Assembly (NCBI RefSeq): GCF_021401135.1
Contig: NZ_JACBFO010000001.1
Span: forward strand, 682,001-746,000
Reading direction: 5' to 3'
Length of the DNA stretch: 64,000 nt
Origin: Azonexus sp. R2A61
GTDB taxonomy: Bacteria > Pseudomonadota > Gammaproteobacteria > Burkholderiales > Rhodocyclaceae
In this document: positions 36,128-41,925 of the stretch, one piece after another
How the letters are laid out: each line of letters opens with the position of its first letter
How positions within the stretch are numbered: position 1 is the first letter of the stretch
Notes under the pieces: model-generated
What the model saw: only the letters and a program-made list of their open reading frames with translations
What the model was told of the DNA's origin: nothing
Database searches by the model: none
Program-made: the position numbers and the translations under genes

Positions 36128-37333
36128 ATGGCCTACCTCTTCAAATCAGGAAATAACACCTATTACAGGGTCACAATAAATAGAAAAGGTCACAAGGTCA
36201 ATAAGCTTTTCCACTCATTTAAAGAAGCAGATAGATTTGAGAAAGCTACAAGAGAAGCAATTGATGCAGGAACTTATATTGATGAAGATACAAAGCTCTT
36301 ATTAATTCCCACAGTTAGAACTTTATTAGAAGATTACTTTACTCTTATTGAGAATAATAATTCTCACTATGTAGCTTATAAACAAACAATCAAGAACAAG
36401 AGATTTAAGTTACTAACTCAAATTCCATCAGTGCAAATTACTTTGCCTGATATGCAAGTCTATTACAGCAATTACAGAACAATAAACAATTCAAATCTTG
36501 ATGGCTCTGTTCCATTAGGTGACTTCTATATTGATACTGTTGATGATTATTTAATTAGAAGATATGTAGAAGCAAGAAAAGAAGCAGGTTTAAAAGATGG
36601 CTCAATAAGTACAGAAGTCATTTATATTAAGTCAGCTTTTAAAGTAGTTAATAGACTGTATCCACAGTTAAAGAGTGAAGATATATTTATCCAAAATCCT
36701 TTTGATGCTTTAACTAGGGCAGATTTGCCAAAGAGGTCACCATCTAGAAAAAAGATTATTAGTCAAGAGAATTTAGATAAAGCACTAGAATTTTTCAGCA
36801 GTAAGAAAAATAAACAATATTTACTTGCATACAAAATTTGTTTGGAAACAGGTTTAAGAAAAACTGAATGCTTGTCAATTCAACTTCAAAATGTCAGCAG
36901 GGAAAAGGGGGAGATTTATCTACCCATCACCAAAAATGGCAGGCCAAGAACTGTAAAGATAAGTGAAGAAATTTTGTCTTTATTGCCATTGGAAGAGATT
37001 ACAGGCCCACTGTTCACCATTTCAGTGTCAGCTATTAACATGGAATGGTCCAGGTGCTTTAAAACCCTCCCAAAGGGTTCTAGACCTGTTTGGCACAGTC
37101 TCAAAAACACAGCCATTAGCAAAGCATTAAGTGACAGTAAAGAGTTCCAAATTGCTGAAAACTTCCAAATTAGTGTTGAGTCACTAAAACAATATCAGCA
37201 AGATGAAGAACTACAAAAATTCTTTGAAAAGCTTTTGAGAGGTGAAAAGCCAACAGCAGAAGAAGCTTCAAAATATATTGGTGGTCACTCTTCATTAGGC
37301 ATGACACAAAAATATTTTGTAGATAAGAAATAA
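36128..37333 (+). CDS. int: Tyrosine recombinase/integrase
   Basis: Site-specific recombinase of 401 residues predicted to integrate and excise the island. An N-terminal arm-binding-like region (MAYLFKSGNNTYYRVTINRKG) and a SAM-like core-binding region precede the catalytic domain. Catalytic residues by pattern: Arg244 in TGLRKTE, Lys in ITKNGRPRTVKI, His323 in HSLK, His387 in GGHSS, nucleophile Tyr396 in TQKYF. Lys326 replaces the second catalytic Arg of the usual HxLR, and about 60 residues separate that box from GGHSS, more than usual. The start at 36128 is chosen from promoter position and family-like N-terminus. Confidence 0.88.
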   Translation: MAYLFKSGNNTYYRVTINRKGHKVNKLFHSFKEADRFEKATREAIDAGTYIDEDTKLLLIPTVRTLLEDYFTLIENNNSHYVAYKQTIKNKRFKLLTQIPSVQITLPDMQVYYSNYRTINNSNLDGSVPLGDFYIDTVDDYLIRRYVEARKEAGLKDGSISTEVIYIKSAFKVVNRLYPQLKSEDIFIQNPFDALTRADLPKRSPSRKKIISQENLDKALEFFSSKKNKQYLLAYKICLETGLRKTECLSIQLQNVSREKGEIYLPITKNGRPRTVKISEEILSLLPLEEITGPLFTISVSAINMEWSRCFKTLPKGSRPVWHSLKNTAISKALSDSKEFQIAENFQISVESLKQYQQDEELQKFFEKLLRGEKPTAEEASKYIGGHSSLGMTQKYFVDKK

Positions 37334-37377
37334 TTGTGCTAGTGTTACTTTGTAACTATTTACTAGGAGTAATTTAA

Positions 37378-37563
37378 ATGTCTAAGGCTGTTGAAATTCA
37401 AAAGCAAAAGGAAGAATTGCAAAAGCAACTTGCTTCACTTGAAATTGAGCAAGCTAAAATCATTGAAGCTGAACAAGATAAATGGATTGCAGACCACAAA
37501 CAAGAAATGGAAGCTTTGGGTTTGTATGCAATGAAGAAAGGTGGAGCCAAGAAGAAGAAGTAA
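37378..37563 (+). CDS. Small coiled-coil protein with basic tail
   Basis: A 61-residue protein: residues 1-45 are a heptad-rich helix (QKQKEELQKQLASLEIEQAKIIEAEQ-type) and the end is GGAKKKK. AGGAG nine bases before the ATG and a strong terminator after the stop support a real gene. The layout, helix plus basic tail, suggests oligomerisation with nucleic-acid binding, for example an accessory factor of the integrase or a small nucleoid protein. No family is recognised. Confidence 0.65.
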   Translation: MSKAVEIQKQKEELQKQLASLEIEQAKIIEAEQDKWIADHKQEMEALGLYAMKKGGAKKKK

Positions 37564-37582
37564 TTATTCTTCCATCAAAAAC

Positions 37583-37612
37583 AAAAGGACTCTTTTTAGA
37601 GTCCTTTTTTTA
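37583..37612 (+). terminator. Intrinsic terminator after the coiled-coil gene
   Basis: AAAAGGACTC, loop TTTTTA, GAGTCCTTTT and further Ts: a textbook 10-bp hairpin with T-run, 20 bases after the stop codon. Because the stem is A/T-flanked on both sides it could also stop leftward transcripts from the converging gene. Confidence 0.9.
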
Positions 37613-37621
37613 TTTCTTAAA

Positions 37622-38134
37622 TCATTGCCCCCTAATTGGGTAAGTACTTAAAGCAACAATATCAGGATGGCTTTTATCTCCTAAACCCAAAGATTCAACC
37701 TTGCTCAAAACTAAATCTTTTTGAGCTTTACTAACATACATTTTATTGCCAATAGGTCCAGAAAAATCAGCTAGTAATTTCTTTCCTGCTGGTGATAGCT
37801 CATTAGAAAATAAATCAATTTCAGTTTTGCTTTCTAATGGCTTATCAATTGCTTTTGGTGTTACTGCTTTTAATTCATCTGCTTTTGGCCTTTTGCTTTT
37901 ACCTGAGCATTCATAATAGTATTTTAAGAATGTATTGAAGGATATTGTTCTCTTGTTTATTTGGAAAATATCCAGTTTCTTTATTATTTCATTATAGACT
38001 TCATTAAGGCTAAATCCATATTCTAGTTTTGCCTTAATCTTAGGATATACATATTCCATACTGCTCTTAATATTGCTTGTTTCTTTCTTTCTACCTGTCA
38101 AATTGCTATTAAATATTTCATCTATATCTTGCAT
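37622..38134 (-). CDS. Putative TraK-like accessory transfer protein
   Basis: A 170-residue basic protein. The ATG at 38134 has AAGGAG eight bases upstream; longer in-frame openings continue into the intergenic region but lack a start signal. The middle segment, IKAKLEYGFSLNEVYNEIIKKL...KRTISFNTFLKYYYEC, resembles the G-x-S-x-x-x-I ... I-S-x-x-T-F-x-x-x-V pattern of the TraK/oriT-binding group of IncP and IncQ-like plasmids. The C-terminal half (residues about 95-170) is unlike anything I recognise. Divergent orientation from mobC across an inverted-repeat region fits an oriT-binding role. The match is weak, so treat as hypothetical. Confidence 0.5.
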   Translation of the reverse strand: MQDIDEIFNSNLTGRKKETSNIKSSMEYVYPKIKAKLEYGFSLNEVYNEIIKKLDIFQINKRTISFNTFLKYYYECSGKSKRPKADELKAVTPKAIDKPLESKTEIDLFSNELSPAGKKLLADFSGPIGNKMYVSKAQKDLVLSKVESLGLGDKSHPDIVALSTYPIRGQ

Positions 38135-38187
38135 ATAATATCTCCTTATATTATTAGATATATATAAAGTACAAGATAAATATAAAT

Positions 38188-38238
38188 TGTCAACTAGTAA
38201 ATAATATTTGTTGACATTCTGGAATAAATCAGTATAGG
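38188..38238. promoter_or_regulatory. Divergent promoter pair with inverted repeat
   Basis: TGTCAAC (38188-38194) and GTTGACA (38210-38216) are a perfect inverted repeat, and each contains a consensus TTGACA -35 pointing outward. Rightward, TATAGG lies 16 bases on (38233-38238); leftward, TACTTT lies at the same distance. They probably drive the mob operon and the TraK-like gene. Confidence 0.5.
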
Positions 38239-38332
38239 TATAAGTATGAGAGTAGTATAGATATAGATTTAATTGGGTGTTTACATATATGTGGCACTTA
38301 ATGGGAAGGACAAAAACAGCAAGGCTACTCAC

Positions 38333-38397
38333 ATCACCGTAGGTGATATGAACCTTGTTAGGACTTTGTCCTAATACCTAAAAGGGATTCTCCCTTT
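38333..38397. other. Candidate oriT region: three inverted repeats before mobC
   Basis: Within the 312-base gap between the divergent TraK-like gene and mobC lie three consecutive perfect inverted repeats: ATCACC-GTA-GGTGAT (38333-38347), TTAGGAC-TTT-GTCCTAA (38358-38374) and AAAGGGA-TTC-TCCCTTT (38381-38397). Position next to mobC and the dyad structure are what an oriT shows; the nic site cannot be named. The repeats could instead be attenuator hairpins in the mob leader. Confidence 0.5.
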
Positions 38398-38446
38398 ACC
38401 CTTTTAAAGTCAAAACCATATTGCTCTCTTTATATAAGGAGCAGTC

Positions 38447-38842
38447 ATGGAAGAAAAAGAAAAAAAGACTTTGCCAGAGTTTTATAAAAGGAAGCCTGCT
38501 AGAACAAAAAGAATTGAAGTCTTATTGTCCCAAGATGAATTTGAGTTATTGCAATTTCATTTGCAGAAGAAATTATATGCAGGCAATAAATCAGGTAGGC
38601 CAGATTTTTTTAGAGCTTGTATTCAAAATCCCATTGAGCCAGAAATTCACAATTACAAAATTAGGCTCTTAAAAGAACTAAATAAAATTGGAGTAAATTT
38701 AAATCAAGGTGTAAAAGCTTTGCATATTTTGAATCACAAACTAAATGATTCACCATATAAGCCAGAACATCATCAAGCATTAATTGATGCAACTAAATCT
38801 TTAATTGCAATTGAGCAAGCAATTAAGGAGTTAAGAAAATGA
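38447..38842 (+). CDS. mobC: MobC-like mobilization accessory protein
   Basis: A 131-residue protein. The N-terminal part, KRIEVLLSQDEFELLQFHLQ, looks like a ribbon-helix-helix DNA-binding element. The later LLKELNKIGVNLNQGVKALHILNHKL matches the MobC signature around I-G-x-N-L-N-Q. MobC binds oriT and helps the relaxase open the strands. AAGGAG lies six bases before the start. The stop overlaps the relaxase start by four bases, as in ColE1-type mob operons. Confidence 0.8.
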   Translation: MEEKEKKTLPEFYKRKPARTKRIEVLLSQDEFELLQFHLQKKLYAGNKSGRPDFFRACIQNPIEPEIHNYKIRLLKELNKIGVNLNQGVKALHILNHKLNDSPYKPEHHQALIDATKSLIAIEQAIKELRK

Positions 38843-40251
38843 ATATCTCATTTTTCCCAACTGGTCAAAATTGTGTTAATTCAGCAATTGCATATGTGTT
38901 TGGTGAAATAGATTCAAAAGGAATAAAAAGAACTATTGAACCTGAATTGCTAAGAGGTGACCCTGAACTAGTTAAATCTGTTTGTGATGAAACAGACAGG
39001 TTATATAAATATACAAGTGGCTCACTTAATTTTGCATTAGGTGAAAGACCTAATGACATACAGATTGCAAATGTTATTGATGACTTTGAAAGAAGAATGT
39101 TTGCAGGGTTAGATAAATCTTCTTATGCAATGATGTGGGTGAAGCATGAAAATGCAGATGGAAAAATAGATTTGCATTTCATAACACCAAGAACAAATTT
39201 AGATACTGGTCAAGCAATGAATATTAAGCCACCTGGTAAAGGTATGGAGTTAAGTTTAGATGCTTGGAGAGACACAATAAATCATCAATTGGGTTATCAA
39301 AGAGTTTTAGAAAGTCCTGAAATTAAGGACAATAAAACAGCTTGGGAAAATCATGGTGACAGCAAAAAATCTATTGATGCAGAAATAAAGCTGTTAGTAA
39401 ATTATGGTGATATTAAAAGTAGGGATGAAATTAAAGAGTATTTAAAGAGTGAAGGATTCACTATTGAAAGAGATACAAAATCATCAATCTCTATTAATAG
39501 GCCTGAATGGAAAGAAGAAAATAAAAAAAATATTAGATTAGAGGGAGGTATTTATGAGCAAGGATTTAATTTTAGAAAAGAGGATAGAGAGCATAGTTAC
39601 AGAGAAAATTCAAGAGGGGGTAGTGAATACTCTAAATCCATTGCTGAAGCAGCAAGAAGACTTGATGAATTTACAAAGCAAAGAACTGAGTTCAATGAAA
39701 AAAAATATGGAGGTATTCAACAGCAGACTTATGAAAACCAACTTACAAATGCTTCTATCTCCATTGCTGATAGGAATAATTTTAATGAGTTGTCTAATAA
39801 GTTGGGGCCTATATCAAGCAAACCAAATAACAAAGAACTCTCAATTACTAGTGGTGGGGGAAAATCAAATGATGTTAGAAATAAACAACCCCAAATATCA
39901 TTACCAGCAAACAACAATAGAGGGGAAAGAGTACATAATAATCAAGAAGAAATAAAATCTTCCCCTATTGTTTCAACACCAACACAGCAACAAACTATTT
40001 CCAGCTCATCAATGGGAATAAATAAAGCTGCCAAGGTTCAGGGTATTGAGGGTTCATTGAGTTCTATCAAAGCTCAATTAATTGCATTAGGTGGTAAATT
40101 TTCAAATGACCCTAATGAAGCAATGAAATTATTTGCTCAAATAAATAGCTTAAAAGCACAAGAACAACAATTATTAGTTCAGCTTCAACAAGCTAAATTA
40201 GAATTGAATGGTAAGAGTTTACAAATAAAAGATGGTGGTATTTCTTTATAA
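38839..40251 (+). CDS. mobA: MOB-HEN family relaxase (MbeA-like)
   Basis: A 470-residue DNA-nicking enzyme predicted to cut oriT and lead the transferred strand. The metal/catalytic triad HEN is at residues 103-105 in MMWVKHENADGKIDLHFITPR, the hallmark of ColE1 MbeA-type relaxases. A candidate nucleophile is Tyr19 in NSAIAYVFG. From about residue 245 the protein becomes low-complexity, Asn/Gln/Ser-rich, with a helical C-terminus. Residues about 239-372 are also read in another frame as a nested gene, which may explain the unusual composition there. Confidence 0.85.
   Translation: MNISFFPTGQNCVNSAIAYVFGEIDSKGIKRTIEPELLRGDPELVKSVCDETDRLYKYTSGSLNFALGERPNDIQIANVIDDFERRMFAGLDKSSYAMMWVKHENADGKIDLHFITPRTNLDTGQAMNIKPPGKGMELSLDAWRDTINHQLGYQRVLESPEIKDNKTAWENHGDSKKSIDAEIKLLVNYGDIKSRDEIKEYLKSEGFTIERDTKSSISINRPEWKEENKKNIRLEGGIYEQGFNFRKEDREHSYRENSRGGSEYSKSIAEAARRLDEFTKQRTEFNEKKYGGIQQQTYENQLTNASISIADRNNFNELSNKLGPISSKPNNKELSITSGGGKSNDVRNKQPQISLPANNNRGERVHNNQEEIKSSPIVSTPTQQQTISSSSMGINKAAKVQGIEGSLSSIKAQLIALGGKFSNDPNEAMKLFAQINSLKAQEQQLLVQLQQAKLELNGKSLQIKDGGISL
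39554..39955 (+). CDS. MbeB-like mobilization protein nested inside the relaxase gene
   Basis: A 133-residue frame lying wholly within the relaxase gene in the +1 frame. It is supported by GAGGGAGG seven bases before the ATG, the strongest ribosome-binding site of the island. The product has a helical N-terminal half (about 1-60), one transmembrane helix (LLSPLLIGIILMSCLISWGL, about 69-88) and a short hydrophilic end. ColE1-type operons carry mbeB and mbeD overlapping mbeA in the same way, and MbeB stabilises the relaxase at oriT and the membrane. No mbeD equivalent is seen. Confidence 0.75.
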   Translation: MSKDLILEKRIESIVTEKIQEGVVNTLNPLLKQQEDLMNLQSKELSSMKKNMEVFNSRLMKTNLQMLLSPLLIGIILMSCLISWGLYQANQITKNSQLLVVGENQMMLEINNPKYHYQQTTIEGKEYIIIKKK

Positions 40252-40327
40252 GTTGCTTCTAGCAACCAATTGAACAGAGTTCAATAAACAGAGGTTTTGA
40301 TTTTGGTTTTTGTTTTTAGATAATAAA

Positions 40328-40351
40328 AAAGCTCTAGATTAAGAGAGCTTT
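40328..40351 (+). terminator. Terminator after the mob operon
   Basis: AAAGCTCT, an eight-base loop, AGAGCTTT and then ATTTATTT, about 75 bases after the relaxase stop. The A-run before the stem makes it usable from either direction. Confidence 0.7.
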
Positions 40352-40450
40352 ATTTATTTGAGTAAGGAGTACCCGTCACTTACTGCACTACCAATCAGAA
40401 TTTAGTCTCATTGCAAGACATATATATATTGTATTCTGCATTATTGATTT

Positions 40451-40493
40451 TGTCAATATATTCATTGACAAATAATTAATATTTGCTATCATA
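40451..40493 (+). promoter_or_regulatory. rep promoter with overlapping inverted repeat
   Basis: TTGACA (40466-40471), 16-base spacer, TATCAT (40488-40493): a near-consensus promoter. TTGTCAAT (40451-40458) and ATTGACAA (40465-40472) form a perfect inverted repeat over the -35, a likely operator. Confidence 0.65.
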
Positions 40494-40515
40494 TTTATAC
40501 CAATCAGGAGTAAAT

Positions 40516-40587
40516 ATGTATAACAATAATAATACAGAATTCTTTATATTGGTTAGTCTAGGATTAACCAATTATGCAGGTAGATAA
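40516..40587 (+). CDS. Short leader peptide overlapping the rep start
   Basis: A 23-codon open frame with CAGGAG six bases before its ATG. It ends 14 bases beyond the rep ATG in another frame. A ribosome translating it would unwind the hairpin at 40549-40571 and end next to the rep start, the arrangement used for translational coupling of replication proteins in other plasmids (for example repY-repZ). The peptide itself looks unimportant. Its function is inference. Confidence 0.5.
   Translation: MYNNNNTEFFILVSLGLTNYAGR
40549..40571 (+). promoter_or_regulatory. Hairpin covering the rep ribosome-binding site
   Basis: TTGGTTA and TAACCAA are perfectly complementary; the nine-base loop contains AGGA, the only Shine-Dalgarno-like sequence before the rep ATG at 40574. 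The structure sits inside the leader frame. Confidence 0.5.
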
Positions 40588-41593
40588 TACATTAACAAGA
40601 TTTTATAATCACTTATCTACTGTTGATAAACTGCAATGTGCAAATAAGTTTGATGATGGCATTAGTTTATTGCCTTTGAATTATGCAAAGCACAAGAAGA
40701 ATATACAAGTTCACCCATTCAAAAAGCAATATATAGCTCTTGATATTGATTATCCAATAACAAGATTTGAGATTGTAAAAATGGGTTTTAAACTGCCAAC
40801 AATCTTTATACAGAATCCAAAAAATGGACATGCTCATATTCTGTATGAATTAACTTGTCCTGTATCTTTCCAACCCAACAGCAGAAAAGCCCCTCAAAAG
40901 CTCTTTAAAGAGGTTTCAAAGGTATTGGGTGAGGAAATGGGAGCAGATGAAAACTATGCAGGCCATTTCATCAAAAACCCACTTAATAAAGCCTGGACAG
41001 TTCATACTAATGATGTCACTTATGAATTAAAAGACTTTCTTGCAGACAGTGAAAGCTTAAATAAAGACTATTCAAAAGCAGTCAGCAGTAAAAACATTGA
41101 GATTGGAAGAAATCAAACAATCTTTGACACAATAAGAAAAATAGCTTATCAAAGTGTTTTGTTTGCTACTTGTCCAAAAGAATTTAAAGAACAAGTATTA
41201 AATGATTGTAAAACACTAAATCAATCATTTGATAACCCATTAACAGGTAAAGAAGTAAAACAAATTGCTACATCAATATCTAAATGGGTTTGGAATAAAA
41301 AAGCATCAATCATTGCCAATGATAAGCAATCAAAGAAAAATATTGGAATAATGGGATTTGGCCCTAATGCTTTACAGGGTGCAATACCTGTAAATGCTGA
41401 TGAAGTCAAAACAAGACAATCAGCAGGAGCAAAGTACACAGCAAATATAAAATCATCAGCAACATTAAAAACCCTTCAAAAGGCTTTTAAAGAGCTTTCT
41501 AATGCTGTATATACTCCAACACAAAAGGAACTAGCAGAACATACTAAATTAGGTATTGCAACAATTAAAAGACATTGGAAGTCTATTATTTAA
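40574..41593 (+). CDS. rep: ColE2-type replication initiation protein
   Basis: A 339-residue protein with the Replicase/ColE2 Rep organisation. An N-terminal primase-like domain contains YIALDIDYP (residues about 53-61, probable metal acids), PTIFIQNPKNGHAHILYELTCPV and AGHFIKNPLN. A PriCT-like segment follows (LTGKEVKQIATSISKWVWNK), then a C-terminal DNA-binding end (PTQKELAEHTKLGIATIKRHWKSII, helix-turn-helix). ColE2 Rep binds the origin and makes the primer itself. The gene suggests the element can replicate once excised. The start is chosen from the leader overlap; the ribosome-binding site is weak unless unfolded. Confidence 0.82.
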   Translation: MQVDNTLTRFYNHLSTVDKLQCANKFDDGISLLPLNYAKHKKNIQVHPFKKQYIALDIDYPITRFEIVKMGFKLPTIFIQNPKNGHAHILYELTCPVSFQPNSRKAPQKLFKEVSKVLGEEMGADENYAGHFIKNPLNKAWTVHTNDVTYELKDFLADSESLNKDYSKAVSSKNIEIGRNQTIFDTIRKIAYQSVLFATCPKEFKEQVLNDCKTLNQSFDNPLTGKEVKQIATSISKWVWNKKASIIANDKQSKKNIGIMGFGPNALQGAIPVNADEVKTRQSAGAKYTANIKSSATLKTLQKAFKELSNAVYTPTQKELAEHTKLGIATIKRHWKSII

Positions 41594-41606
41594 TTGTATT
41601 TTAAAA

Positions 41607-41636
41607 AGGTATCATTAGGTATATCAGGTAAATAGT
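41607..41636 (+). other. Candidate replication origin repeats
   Basis: Three AGGTA units at 41607, 41617 and 41626, about one helical turn apart, directly after the rep stop. ColE2-family origins lie just downstream of rep and contain short direct repeats bound by Rep. The assignment rests on position and spacing only. Confidence 0.35.
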
Positions 41637-41743
41637 ATTTATACAGTAGTAAATCTATATAAATAGATATAAGAATAAATTAAGAGATATAGATATATGT
41701 TGCTTTTAGCAATAGGGTTTATATTCACAAAGTGAATAAAAAA

Positions 41744-41760
41744 GGGCAAAATTTTCGCCC
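41744..41760 (-). terminator. Leftward terminator near the right end of the element
   Basis: On the minus strand GGGC-GAAAATTTT-GCCC is followed by TTTTTTATT. It would stop transcription entering the element from the nadA side. The rest of the 295-base stretch after rep is AT-rich with no gene visible. Confidence 0.5.
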
Positions 41761-41852
41761 CGCCTCACCCCATAAGCCACAAATCCAGATCCATCAAAAC
41801 ATTCTATTTAGCAGTATCTAGCAATTCACCAGTTTTGACCATCTGTAACACG

Positions 41853-41869
41853 TTGATAAGTAACAGAAT
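41853..41869 (+). repeat. Right copy of subterminal 17-bp repeat
   Basis: TTGATAAGTAACAGAAT, direct partner of 36020-36036. It ends 17 bases before the right junction repeat. Confidence 0.5.
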
Positions 41870-41886
41870 AAAAAATGTGTAAGTAA

Positions 41887-41900
41887 TAGGTGACGATGTG
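41887..41900. other. Right attachment junction of the integrated element
   Basis: TAGGTGACGATGTG, 12 of 14 identical to the left junction at 35988-36001. To its right GC-rich host DNA resumes with the lost 5' codons of ybhP. Confidence 0.75.
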
Positions 41901-41915
41901 CAGCGGCCGGCTCAT
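41889..41915 (-). pseudogene. ybhP: Stranded native 5' end of ybhP
   Basis: On the minus strand, ten bases after the nadA stop, an ATG at 41915 opens M-S-R-P-L-H-I-V-T and then runs into element DNA. Joined to host codons at the left junction it restores MSRPLHI(V/T)TYNIHKGF, the normal N-terminus of this EEP family. It shows that nadA, ybhP and clsB formed one operon before insertion. Confidence 0.85.
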
Positions 41916-41925
41916 GGGCGTCCGA

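Larger units (their letters stand above)
36001..41888. mobile_element. Integrated mobilizable plasmid (IME) with ColE2-type Rep and HEN relaxase
   Basis: A 5.9 kb block of markedly AT-rich DNA. It holds a tyrosine recombinase, a small coiled-coil gene, a TraK-like gene, mobC, a HEN-family relaxase with nested mbeB-like gene, and a ColE2-type rep. It is bounded by imperfect 14-bp direct repeats and interrupts ybhP. No ATP-coupling protein or mating-pair genes are present, so transfer would need a helper plasmid or ICE. It has no recognised resistance or metabolic cargo. The combination of integrase and theta-type replicon makes an integrating ColE2/ColE1-like mosaic. Confidence 0.85.

Noticed and set aside
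38188-40472. A common operator (TTGTCAA...TTGACAA) at the mob and rep promoters.
   Set aside because: The half-sites match, but the spacers are 15 and 6 bases, and the sequence coincides with the -35 consensus TTGACA, so shared regulation cannot be claimed.
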